Source of the DNA: Streptomyces sp. NBC_01471
GTDB taxonomy: Bacteria > Actinomycetota > Actinomycetes > Streptomycetales > Streptomycetaceae
Assembly (NCBI RefSeq): GCF_041438865.1
Contig: NZ_CP109450.1
Location: 4,609,001-4,673,000 of the forward strand
DNA length: 64,000 nt
Direction: 5' to 3'
Of this stretch, positions 40,339 to 47,433 are shown piece after piece. Position 1 is the first letter of the stretch; the number at the start of each line of letters is the position of its first letter. Under the pieces are notes generated by a model that made no database searches, was not told the DNA's origin, and saw nothing but the letters and a program-made list of their open reading frames with translations. Made by a program: the position numbers and the translations under genes.

Positions 40339-41135
40339 GCGAGTACTCCTTCGAAGGTGTGAGTGACGGGGCCGCCGACCCACTGGGTACGTGCCGGACC
40401 GTCCAGATGCGGACGTACCGTCAGCGGTTGTCCAGACTGGTTGTGGACAGTGACGGGCCGGCGGGCGACCAGCCCGCGCATGGTCGCGATGACGACGGCC
40501 GCCACCGCTCCGCTGCCGCAGGACAGGGTCTCGGCCTCTACGCCGCGCTCGTAGGTGCGGATGCGCAGCTCTTGCCCACTGGTGGCTTGGACGAAGTTGA
40601 CGTTCGTGCCGAGCGGGGCGAGGTCGGCGTGGTGGCGGATGAGACGGCCGACCATGACGGCGTCGACGGCGTTTACCTCATTCACGACCGCTACGACGTG
40701 TTCGGTACCGGTGTGCACGCTGTCGAACCAGGTTGGTTTGCCGTTGATGACTGCCTGGACACGATGAGCGTGGATGGCTCCGACTTGGGCTGTGACCCAC
40801 ACAGCGTCATCGCTCACGACGGCCTCGTGCGTCACCCCGGCCATGAGGAGGCCCATCTCCTTGAGACCGTGGTCTTTGCTCGCCGCCCAGGCGGTGCAGC
40901 GCAGGGCGTTCCCGCACATGGTCGCGGTCGAACCGTCCGCGTTGAAGCACGCAACTTCGATTAAGGCCGGGTCTGTGCTGATCAGCCTGCTGATGATCAG
41001 GCCGTCAGCGCCCACGCCAGTCCGTCTGGCACAGAGCTGTTGGGCCGCCCTCGCCCAGTCGTCGCCGCTTTCCGGCGCGGGTTCGGAGAGGAAGACGAAA
41101 TCGTTACCGGCTCCGTGAATCTTGCGAAAGTGCAT
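40335..41135 (-). CDS. Diaminopimelate-epimerase-family racemase
   Basis: A 266-residue PLP-independent epimerase of the DapF family. The two catalytic cysteines are present: C74 in TMCGNALRC and C206 in TLSCGSGAVAA. HGAGNDFV is at the N-terminus and TNVNFV marks the mid substrate loop. DapF homologues in antibiotic clusters (e.g. the O-ureidoserine racemase of D-cycloserine synthesis) accept other amino acids; the location here argues for that. Start ATG 41135 with GAGGAG 7 bases upstream. Leu58 is a rare TTA codon. Confidence 0.88.
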   Translation of the reverse strand: MHFRKIHGAGNDFVFLSEPAPESGDDWARAAQQLCARRTGVGADGLIISRLISTDPALIEVACFNADGSTATMCGNALRCTAWAASKDHGLKEMGLLMAGVTHEAVVSDDAVWVTAQVGAIHAHRVQAVINGKPTWFDSVHTGTEHVVAVVNEVNAVDAVMVGRLIRHHADLAPLGTNVNFVQATSGQELRIRTYERGVEAETLSCGSGAVAAVVIATMRGLVARRPVTVHNQSGQPLTVRPHLDGPARTQWVGGPVTHTFEGVLA

Positions 41136-41223
41136 GGCCAAGCTCCTCGGTCGGATGAAGTGACAGCTCTTGTGCGAGCGGGGTGGGCGGAAGAGCCGGG
41201 TTGGTGAAGTGGCGTCTGTGCAT
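41104..41223 (-). CDS. Possible 39-residue peptide
   Basis: A short frame whose ATG (41223-41221) overlaps the stop of the 28-residue peptide gene by one base (TGATG). It runs 11 codons into the epimerase gene. The peptide begins MHRRHFTNPALPP and has no membrane span. It may be a translational-coupling leader, a precursor peptide or chance. No ribosome site of its own was seen beyond GGAGG inside the previous frame. Low confidence. Confidence 0.25.
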   Translation of the reverse strand: MHRRHFTNPALPPTPLAQELSLHPTEELGHALSQDSRSR

Positions 41224-41309
41224 CAGCCCCTCCACATGGCCAGGAGGAGTGCGCCACCCACCGCTATGAGGCTTGCCACGTAGGCGAATTGCTCTCGACG
41301 CGGACTCAT
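41223..41309 (-). CDS. 28-residue single-span membrane peptide
   Basis: A tiny frame: MSPRREQFAY, then a hydrophobic stretch (VASLIAVGGALLLAMW), then RG. Its ATG (41309-41307) overlaps the NUDIX stop as ATGA, the same coupling used throughout this operon. It fits a positive-inside single-span peptide. It could be a small regulator or immunity-type membrane peptide for the operon product. I have no family match. Confidence 0.5.
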   Translation of the reverse strand: MSPRREQFAYVASLIAVGGALLLAMWRG

Positions 41310-41845
41310 ACGACGCTGACCAAGTGGCCTTGCAGGCGGTTTCGGACGGACGGGATACCGATCCCAGCGAGTGGTACCCAGGCGGCTGCGCCGGTTTCGA
41401 TCATGGCGGGGAACACGGCACCCGAGTGGGCGCGGAAGAGATATCGAAAGCCCACCCTGATGCGAGGGCCGTATTCGGGCTCAGCTCTCGCCATGTCGAC
41501 CAGGAAGGGGCCCTCGCTGCCGGGTTCGGTCCACACGTCGCGGATGCCGGTCTCTTCGGCAAGCAGACGAAGGGCTGCGCCGCTGAGTGAGTCGTCCTGG
41601 GCCTCGGGAACGGCCTCGGCGAGGGAGAAGCTGCCCTCGTGCCTCAGGGCCAGCACGCGGTGGTGCTGGTCCATAACGATCGCACCCGTCATCACTAGAG
41701 GACAGCGGTGGCCGTGCAGGCAAGCCCCGCGTTGCGCGTGATCGCGCGCCGCGTCATACAGGGGCATGAGCGCCATGGTCTCCGCGGGACGCCCGTGGAT
41801 GTAGTGGGAAAGTTCCTTGACGATCTGGTCGTCTCCGACGCTCAC
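41306..41845 (-). CDS. NUDIX-domain protein
   Basis: A 179-residue NUDIX-fold protein of a type frequent in Streptomyces. An N-terminal helical part (QIVKELSHYIHG, LYDAARDHAQRG, HRCPLV) precedes the fold (VLALRH, ALRLLAEETGI) and a C-terminal half with FRYLFRAHSGAVFPAMIE. The classic Nudix box GX5EX7REUXEEXGU is only partly conserved (no clear REUXEE), so pyrophosphatase activity is doubtful and a binding role is possible. GTG start overlaps the upstream DUF6415 stop (GTGA). Confidence 0.75.
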   Translation of the reverse strand: MSVGDDQIVKELSHYIHGRPAETMALMPLYDAARDHAQRGACLHGHRCPLVMTGAIVMDQHHRVLALRHEGSFSLAEAVPEAQDDSLSGAALRLLAEETGIRDVWTEPGSEGPFLVDMARAEPEYGPRIRVGFRYLFRAHSGAVFPAMIETGAAAWVPLAGIGIPSVRNRLQGHLVSVV

Positions 41846-42228
41846 GGGGCATCGAGCGTGTTCCGGTGGGTGTAGATCTCCAGAAGTCTCTGCGTGAGGC
41901 CGGCTGCGTCCTTGAGGTAGTCGAAGGCGCCGAAGGCCGGAGTCTCCGGGGTCGGCCGATTCCTGTAGTCGAGGAGTCCGTATCCCTTGCGGAGCAGCTC
42001 CCGGACGCTTTCATCCTCGTCTGCGCCCAGGTCCTCCCCGAGCAGCAGGTTGAGGTGCCCGATGATCGCCGGCGCAGCCCCGTCGATCTCCTCGCGGGTG
42101 GAGGTGGCCATTTTCATGGAGAGGGCCGCTTCTGCGCTGTAGGAGATCGTCTCGACGTCGAGTGGCAGAACCTCGTTCTCAGCGCTGCCGGTTGTCCTTG
42201 GTGCCTTGCCCGTACTTGCCACTGTCAT
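41842..42228 (-). CDS. DUF6415-like protein, first gene of the ligase operon
   Basis: A 128-residue protein with the pattern LPLDVETISYSAEAAL, IIGHLNLLLGED and a C-terminal helical LTQRLLEIY, which I associate with the DUF6415 family linked to Streptomyces natural-product loci. The biochemical role is unknown. It is the first gene after a candidate operator (42308-42325) and overlaps the NUDIX gene by four bases. ATG 42228 is the first sensible start; the frame upstream is not protein-like. Confidence 0.6.
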   Translation of the reverse strand: MTVASTGKAPRTTGSAENEVLPLDVETISYSAEAALSMKMATSTREEIDGAAPAIIGHLNLLLGEDLGADEDESVRELLRKGYGLLDYRNRPTPETPAFGAFDYLKDAAGLTQRLLEIYTHRNTLDAP

Positions 42229-42307
42229 CACCGCTTTGCCTCTCCTGTGCGCGTATTCCAGCTGTGCCGGTAACGCTAGGAAAGGCGGTGGCAAGGACTC
42301 TACGAAT

Positions 42308-42325
42308 GTGCCGGAACTTGCCAGG
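42308..42325. promoter_or_regulatory. Candidate operator, GTGCCGGAACTTGCCAGG
   Basis: Lies between the XRE gene stop and the DUF6415 operon start. It shares GCCRGAACTTGCCAG with sites at 43951-43965 and 43991-44008, upstream of the regulatory genes. A nearby GGCAAG (42290-42295) is an inverted half-site. Confidence 0.5.
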
Positions 42326-42327
42326 AA

Positions 42328-43173
42328 TCACCCGAGCGAATCGATGGCTGCCGTGATCAGCTCGCGCGCCGGGACACCGTAGACAGCCAGATCGGTCAGG
42401 TCCGTGAATGCCTGGGCGTACAGGGCAATTTCATGCCGCTGCGTAATGGTGAGGTGAGCCGAGACGAGCTCGACGTTGACGGTGTGGTCGTCGAACAGGA
42501 AGAAGTTCTCAACGGGCCACAGACCCGAGCGGTCGGCGTCCTCGGGGATGATTCCGATGCTTACCGAAGGAAGGGCCGCAGCGCTCAGAAGATAGCCGAG
42601 CTGTCCCGCCAGTACGTCAGTTCCACCGATGCGCTTTCGGAGCGCTGACTCTTCCAGAAGTATGGCGAATCGGTGGTTCCCGTACACGATCTCCTGCTTG
42701 TCGACCCGGATCTTGACGGCCTCCGGCACATCGTTGATGAGACCGCGGCGGTTCTGGATAGAAGTCAGGAGGGCGTTGATGTACGAGGAGGTCTGTACGG
42801 GGCCCGGGATCAGGGCGTGCGAGTAGATACGGAAGCGCTGCGTTCGCTCCCACAGGGGCAGCACGGACTCCTGAGCCCGCTTGAGGCCAGAGCGCTCCAT
42901 CCGGCGCCAGTCGACGTACATGCCGTCGATTCCGCGGGCCGTCGAGACGAGATCCTCCGCCGCGCCGGCCGCGCCGCAGGCCGACGCCCAGGAGCGAAGG
43001 TCGGGCTCGGAGGGCGCACGTGTGCCGCTCTCGAAGCGAGAGCATTTCGACTCGTGCCAGCCCAGAAGCGCGGCCAACGCCCGCTTGCTGAGTCCGGCTT
43101 CGCTCCGGATCTCACGCAGGCGTTGACCGAGGGCCTTGCGCGCTTCCTGGACACTCGAAGATGGTGAGGTCAT
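42328..43173 (-). CDS. XRE regulator with DUF5753 in the mobile element
   Basis: A 281-residue WhiJ-like regulator. The helix-turn-helix is at ~12-65 (LGQRLREIRSEAGLSKRALA, LGWHESKCSRFESG), and DUF5753 includes HALIPGPVQTSSYINALL and ALPSVSIGIIPEDADRSGLW. Unlike the chromosomal sets it is paired with a DUF6879 protein, not DUF397. It probably acts on the repeated GCCRGAACTTGCCAG sites on both sides, thereby controlling itself and the ligase operon; this is inferred from position. Confidence 0.88.
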   Translation of the reverse strand: MTSPSSSVQEARKALGQRLREIRSEAGLSKRALAALLGWHESKCSRFESGTRAPSEPDLRSWASACGAAGAAEDLVSTARGIDGMYVDWRRMERSGLKRAQESVLPLWERTQRFRIYSHALIPGPVQTSSYINALLTSIQNRRGLINDVPEAVKIRVDKQEIVYGNHRFAILLEESALRKRIGGTDVLAGQLGYLLSAAALPSVSIGIIPEDADRSGLWPVENFFLFDDHTVNVELVSAHLTITQRHEIALYAQAFTDLTDLAVYGVPARELITAAIDSLG

Positions 43174-43200
43174 GTCGCTGAGACGGCTCTGATCGCTGCG

Positions 43201-43713
43201 TCAGAGCGGCCGGAACTCGGCGTGTGGCGTTGCGCGTTGCCACACGGCCTCGAAGGCCGTTTCGCAGAGCTTCGCCAAGTCCGGTGCTTCACTGAGCTCC
43301 AGCTCCAAGTTCTCGCCCTCACCGTCGAAGTGGTTGACGAGGACGAGGCGGGAGTCAAACAGCCAGAAGTCGTTGCCGGGCAGCGCAATGTCGGTTGCCG
43401 CCCGCCGGGTCAGCCAGCGCACCTGCTCACCGGCAGCGATATTCAGCGCTTCGGTCACCTCGTGCTCGAAGCGGATGTACTCGCCGATGGGCGTGGAGAC
43501 GATCCGTGCCCGTCGGACCTCGACGCCTCGCGAAGTCGCCTCCGTGACCAGCGCGTGCCAGCCGGCCCAGCGTTCCACGGGGTCGAGAGGCTTGCCGGCG
43601 GCCCAGTCGATGAAGGCTGGGTCCGACTTCATGTAGGCGTCGCGCGTCTCCAGATGGACGGCGGTCCGTCGGCAGTCGCGGAACAGATCCTCAAACGTCG
43701 GGGTCTTCTGCAC
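43201..43713 (-). CDS. DUF6879 family protein
   Basis: A 170-residue protein of the DUF6879 type: FEDLFRDCRRTAVHLETRDAY at the start, WAGWHALVTEATSRGVEVRRARIVS, PGNDFWLFD, then a variable tail. The family accompanies XRE/DUF5753 regulators in Streptomyces and may be the partner that DUF397 supplies elsewhere. GTG start, overlapping the upstream small gene by 23 bases. Function unknown. Confidence 0.8.
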   Translation of the reverse strand: MQKTPTFEDLFRDCRRTAVHLETRDAYMKSDPAFIDWAAGKPLDPVERWAGWHALVTEATSRGVEVRRARIVSTPIGEYIRFEHEVTEALNIAAGEQVRWLTRRAATDIALPGNDFWLFDSRLVLVNHFDGEGENLELELSEAPDLAKLCETAFEAVWQRATPHAEFRPL

Positions 43714-43918
43714 CCTTCACCTCCAAAAAGAACTGCACCATGCGCCGGGGAATCTCCACTACCGACTCGTGACTTGGAATGTCCATCTGGTCAAGGCGTT
43801 CCTTGTCGAGAACGGTGATGCCCTGGACGAGGTACTCGTTTGTCTCGTCGTCCAGATAGATCGTGGGGGAGCCCCCACTCGGACTCTCCGGGTCTTTACC
43901 GAGCTTGATCAGGGCCAT
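43691..43918 (-). CDS. Small conserved protein upstream of DUF6879
   Basis: A 75-residue acidic protein (MALIKLGKDPESPSGG, PTIYLDDETNEYLVQGITV, VEIPRRMVQFF). I recognise it as a common Streptomyces companion of DUF6879/XRE units but not a named fold; it looks like one small beta-rich domain. ATG 43918 has GGAGG 8 bases upstream. First gene after two candidate operator sites, so first in the regulator transcript. Confidence 0.75.
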   Translation of the reverse strand: MALIKLGKDPESPSGGSPTIYLDDETNEYLVQGITVLDKERLDQMDIPSHESVVEIPRRMVQFFLEVKGAEDPDV

Positions 43919-43950
43919 GATGTCCACCTCCGCTGAAGGTAACGATCGAT

Positions 43951-44008
43951 GTGCCAGAGCTTGCCCCTAACCCCGGCCTCAAGCGAGCTACTTGCCAGAA
44001 CTTGCCAG
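43951..44008. promoter_or_regulatory. Two candidate operator sites before the regulator operon
   Basis: GTGCCAGAGCTTGCC (43951-43965) and CTTGCCAGAACTTGCCAG (43991-44008). The second contains a direct repeat of CTTGCCAGA. Both resemble the site at 42308-42325. Confidence 0.55.
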
Positions 44009-44033
44009 CTTTCCAAGGCGGCCGCCGCGCGGA

Positions 44034-45728
44034 TCAGCGCCGACGTGATCGTGGTCCCTGTGGCCACTGGGCCGCCGGTGCGGGGTGGATGTGAGCCGCA
44101 GTGCGCTGTGTGGTGCTACGAGCCCTGGCTGCTTCGGCCCGAGGGCTGGGGGCGTGCCGCTGACCGAGGCGGCGGATGCGCCACGTCAGTGCGCGGGCTG
44201 GGCTGTCGGCGTCTTCCAGCGTGCGCTGGCCGAGCGCATGGTCGAGGACGGTGGCCGCGTTCTGCCCTGCGGCCTCTGCCTCGGCAAGCACTGTGGTCAG
44301 CGCATCCCAGGCCGGATCGCTGAGGATGCGCTCGGCGTACTCCGGTACCTCCTGCTGGAGGTAGTAGGCGAAACGGTGCTTCGTCTCGAGAACGGGAGCG
44401 CGCTGCGCGATGCTGGCCAGGACCGGCCCGGCAGCCTGCGCGTAAGCGGTCTGCAGATGGAGGAGAGCCTGCTCGGCAGCCGCCTCCTGTTGGGCGTGCT
44501 GGCGGGTGCGGTGCCAATGCGCTGCGAAGGCCACTGCTATGAGCGCTGCATCCAGGAGCATCGCAAACCCTGACCCATCATCGTCATGGGGCCGGTCGCG
44601 CAAGATTGCCTGAACGCTGCGGCGTAGGACACGGGTGCTGCCGAGGTCGGCGGTGATGCGGGAGCGGGAGGCGCGCTCGAAGGCAACGGCGGCTTGTTCG
44701 AGTTCCATCCTGACTGCGGCCGGTGCGGTGATGGGCAGCAGGTCCAGCGTCGCGCCGAGCGCGACCAGCTGCCCCTGGGCGAAAGAGTCGTCGTCGGTGG
44801 TCAGGCGTCCGGGGATTCGTTCTGCGGCGGCAGTGGCCTCATGCCATGGGTTGCCCGGCCGGGCCGTGACCGGCTCCCGGTCCGTGGTGGCAAGGCGTTC
44901 TCGGATCTTTGGCAGAGAAAGGTCGGGCGCGAGGGTGGACCCTGCGAACCAGACGGGCTCACCAACCTCGTTTACGTTGCCGGGCAGGGCGAAGTTGCAG
45001 CCGAGCGCGTCGCCGGAGGGAGCGAGCTTGAGACGTACGGATACGCCGGTCGCCTCCAGCAGGGCAACGAACTCCGCCTCAGTGGATGCTGCGGCGACCG
45101 CGCGGCGCACGCGCCTCCGCAGAACCTCGCGCGCAGGGGCGTCCTGGCCCAGGCGCTTGGCCTTGAAGTGCTCTTTGCTGCTGGGGCGCTTGGCAGCCGT
45201 GCCGTCGCCCGCCCGTAGCCGCCGCAGTCCGTAGTCGACTTCGACTTGGCGGGCTTCCTTCTGCACGGAGCGGATGTCGTGGTCCCGCTTGGGGCGGCGT
45301 CCGTCCTGGCGCACAAGGGTGGCGGCGATGTGGACGTGGTCGTCAGCGTGGCGCACCGCCACCCAGCGGCATGCTTCCTCGTCCCCCTCGGAGGCGATGC
45401 CGGCGGCCGCCACAATCCGCCGGGCGATCCCGCCCCACTGGGCATCGGTCAGAATCGGGTCCTCGGGCGCGGCCCGGACAGGGCAGTGCCAGAAGGTGGT
45501 CTCCGGCGCCTTCTCTCCCAGCATCTTCACCGGCTGGTCGAGCTGTGCGGCGAGCTGGCCCTCGACCTCTTTCTGATCGCGGCGCGGGCTGCGACCGGGG
45601 TCGGGCGCGAAGTCGTTCCACGAGGCCACCAAGTGCGGGTCGATGTGCTCGTTGGCATCCCCCCTCCCAAAGAGGTACTTGATCAGGCCGCGGGTGCCAC
45701 CTGCGCCAAGGATGATCTTCGGTATCAC
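44034..45728 (-). CDS. Relaxase / mobilization protein
   Basis: A 564-residue DNA-strand transferase that should nick the element at oriT for conjugal transfer. The N-terminal relaxase domain shows the HxxxHxH metal motif at H127-x3-H131-x-H133 (WVAVRHADDHVHIAATLV) and starts with MIPKIILGAGG and the segment GLIKYLFGRG, as in actinobacterial MobA-like relaxases. The nicking Tyr cannot be fixed by eye. A long helical C-terminal part follows (~300-560). It starts 4 bases downstream of the MobC-like stop, so the two form an operon. Confidence 0.85.
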   Translation of the reverse strand: MIPKIILGAGGTRGLIKYLFGRGDANEHIDPHLVASWNDFAPDPGRSPRRDQKEVEGQLAAQLDQPVKMLGEKAPETTFWHCPVRAAPEDPILTDAQWGGIARRIVAAAGIASEGDEEACRWVAVRHADDHVHIAATLVRQDGRRPKRDHDIRSVQKEARQVEVDYGLRRLRAGDGTAAKRPSSKEHFKAKRLGQDAPAREVLRRRVRRAVAAASTEAEFVALLEATGVSVRLKLAPSGDALGCNFALPGNVNEVGEPVWFAGSTLAPDLSLPKIRERLATTDREPVTARPGNPWHEATAAAERIPGRLTTDDDSFAQGQLVALGATLDLLPITAPAAVRMELEQAAVAFERASRSRITADLGSTRVLRRSVQAILRDRPHDDDGSGFAMLLDAALIAVAFAAHWHRTRQHAQQEAAAEQALLHLQTAYAQAAGPVLASIAQRAPVLETKHRFAYYLQQEVPEYAERILSDPAWDALTTVLAEAEAAGQNAATVLDHALGQRTLEDADSPARALTWRIRRLGQRHAPSPRAEAARARSTTQRTAAHIHPAPAAQWPQGPRSRRR

Positions 45729-45732
45729 CGGC

Positions 45733-46338
45733 TCATCGTCCCCTGGTCACTTGAGCCACGGCGGCGTCCACTTCGGCGACCGATGCCTCGACCTGGCCCA
45801 GCAGCCTCTTCACGACCTCCTGGTCAGGCCAGGAGCCGTCCCTGTTGAGGTGCCAGGTGAGCTGGTTGAGGTTGCTGCCGATCTTGCCAAGCTGCCCGTT
45901 AGCGGCCATCAGGGCCTTGACCATGGCTCGGTAGTCGGCAACCGCGGCCGTGGGATCGTCGGACCGAGCGCCCGCGAGTGACGTCTCGGCGACGTAGCCG
46001 CCCACCGGCATGCGACTCAGTTCGGCAGCGCGTTTGACGAGGGCGTACTCGCAGTCGTTGTAGCGCGGATGGACACGGCGCTCGCGCAGTTTGTCGTCAC
46101 GCAGACGGCGGCGGGGCACACTCGTCTGCAACGCGCTCGTGGACTGCTCACTGGTCCCTCCCTCGGTCGGCTCCCCCGGGCCGGCCGACTCCGACGCCCC
46201 CTCGGCGCCGGAAGCTTCCGCCTCCCCTGGGGCGGAAGCCGGGTAAGGACTCCTTACCCGACAACTTGCTCGCGTTGAGTGTGAGTCTGTGGTCATCGAC
46301 TCCTGGGGCGCAGCGGGGTCGAGGTCGGGGTCACGCAT
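45733..46338 (-). CDS. MobC-like relaxosome protein
   Basis: A 201-residue protein: disordered acidic N-terminus (~1-75), then a basic ribbon-helix-helix-like segment (LRERRVHPRYNDCEYALVKR), then the MobC signature GQLGKIGSNLNQLTWHLN. MobC helps the relaxase bind or melt oriT. ATG 46338 has AGGAG 5 bases upstream. Confidence 0.82.
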   Translation of the reverse strand: MRDPDLDPAAPQESMTTDSHSTRASCRVRSPYPASAPGEAEASGAEGASESAGPGEPTEGGTSEQSTSALQTSVPRRRLRDDKLRERRVHPRYNDCEYALVKRAAELSRMPVGGYVAETSLAGARSDDPTAAVADYRAMVKALMAANGQLGKIGSNLNQLTWHLNRDGSWPDQEVVKRLLGQVEASVAEVDAAVAQVTRGR

Positions 46339-46431
46339 GGGGCTCCTGCAAGTGGTGGTGGGGGAAGGGGCCCGCCCCTCCCTCGACTGATCGAGGGAGG
46401 AGGGGGCTGGGAATGTCGTGGGACGTGAGGT

Positions 46432-47235
46432 TCAGCCGGTGCCCGGCGTGGCCTTGTCGCGTTCGGCCTGCAGCAGGTTCTTGACCTCGTCCAGGCGGCT
46501 GCGGGCCATGCCGAATCCTTGGTCTCGGATTGCTTGCTCGACGTTGCGGCGTGAGACGCGGTCGCCTCGTCCGAGGGGTGCTGCGCGACCGATGTCGACG
46601 GCCCGTTCTACGGAAATGCTCGGCGACACGCCTCCCAGCTCAGCGGGCTGGTGTGGGGGCTTCGCCACGTGCTCCTCCACCGGTCGCGCCACGTCGTGGC
46701 CGCTCTGGTTGGGTGTCGGTGCCGTCTCGCCTTCCTCGGCGTGTTTGTGGCGGCCGTCGGTGTTGTGGCCGTTGTTGTGGCGGTCGGTGGCCGGGCGTCG
46801 GGCGACGAGGAGGTAGAAGTGGACGGCTCCGGCCAGGGCGAGTGGGGCGATAGCGGAGATGGCTCCGACGGTGACGTCATCGAGGGCGAGTCCTGTGTGG
46901 CGGGCTTGCTGGTTGAGGCGGATGGCATGCAGGACGTTGGCCCAGATGCTTGTCGCGGTGGCGATGCCGACCAGCACCGAGACGTAGAGCCGGGCGGACA
47001 GAGGCGCCGTCCGCAGGACGAGCAGAGCACCGATCCCGATGGCGATGAACCCGTCGATGACGAGCGGGAAGGCGTAAGTGAGCGCGCGGTGGATGTGGCT
47101 GGCTGCGGCCATCTGACGCAGAGCATCGTAGGAGAGCGCGAAGGCTGCCACGGCCAGCAGCGCTACGCCCGTACGAATCGCGGCGGCCAGCGCCACCGGT
47201 GCAGCGGACGGTGCGCTGGTGGTGGGGTGAGACAA
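46432..47235 (-). CDS. DUF2637 membrane protein (Spd/transfer-associated)
   Basis: About 267 residues. Four membrane spans in the first ~135 residues form DUF2637 (VALLAVAAFALSYDALRQMA, TYAFPLVIDGFIAIG, LYVSVLVGIATATSIWAN). A His/Asn-rich linker and a C-terminal helix-turn-helix-like segment (RNVEQAIRDQGFGMARSRLDEVK) follow. DUF2637 proteins are common on Streptomyces conjugative elements. The N-terminus is uncertain: TTG 47235 has GGAG ~9 bases upstream; the frame is open much further but repetitive. Confidence 0.75.
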   Translation of the reverse strand: MSHPTTSAPSAAPVALAAAIRTGVALLAVAAFALSYDALRQMAAASHIHRALTYAFPLVIDGFIAIGIGALLVLRTAPLSARLYVSVLVGIATATSIWANVLHAIRLNQQARHTGLALDDVTVGAISAIAPLALAGAVHFYLLVARRPATDRHNNGHNTDGRHKHAEEGETAPTPNQSGHDVARPVEEHVAKPPHQPAELGGVSPSISVERAVDIGRAAPLGRGDRVSRRNVEQAIRDQGFGMARSRLDEVKNLLQAERDKATPGTG

Positions 47236-47291
47236 GGGGAAGTGCTCCAGGAGTGCGATAAGACAGGGCTCATCTGGCCCCGGGGACTGGG

Positions 47292-47433
47292 ACGACCCGT
47301 CGCGACTCGTCGCATGCCTGGTCAAGGCAGATACGGGTGGCCCGGCGATGTCGAGTGGACTCGTCACCGGACCTCGACTCGTCACCGCGCTGACCTGCGC
47401 GGCGACGGGTCGTGACGGGTCGTGCCGGGTCAG
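47292..47433. repeat. GACGGGTCGT repeats, oriT or regulatory candidate
   Basis: GACGGGTCGT occurs twice in tandem at 47404-47423 with a degenerate third copy to 47433, and once inverted at 47292-47301. It lies partly in the gap between the DUF3631 and DUF2637 genes. Similar GTCGTGACG-type words fill the spacer. It is a candidate transfer origin or iteron-like region of the element. Confidence 0.45.

Noticed and set aside
40335..41135. Housekeeping dapF
   Set aside because: It lies inside a mobile element in an operon with a Ddl-like ligase and a protease; the real dapF is expected in a core region elsewhere.
41306..41845. Pif-type immunity NUDIX of pSAM2-like elements
   Set aside because: Coupled to the ligase operon rather than to transfer genes, and the Nudix box is incomplete; no specific evidence for Pif.
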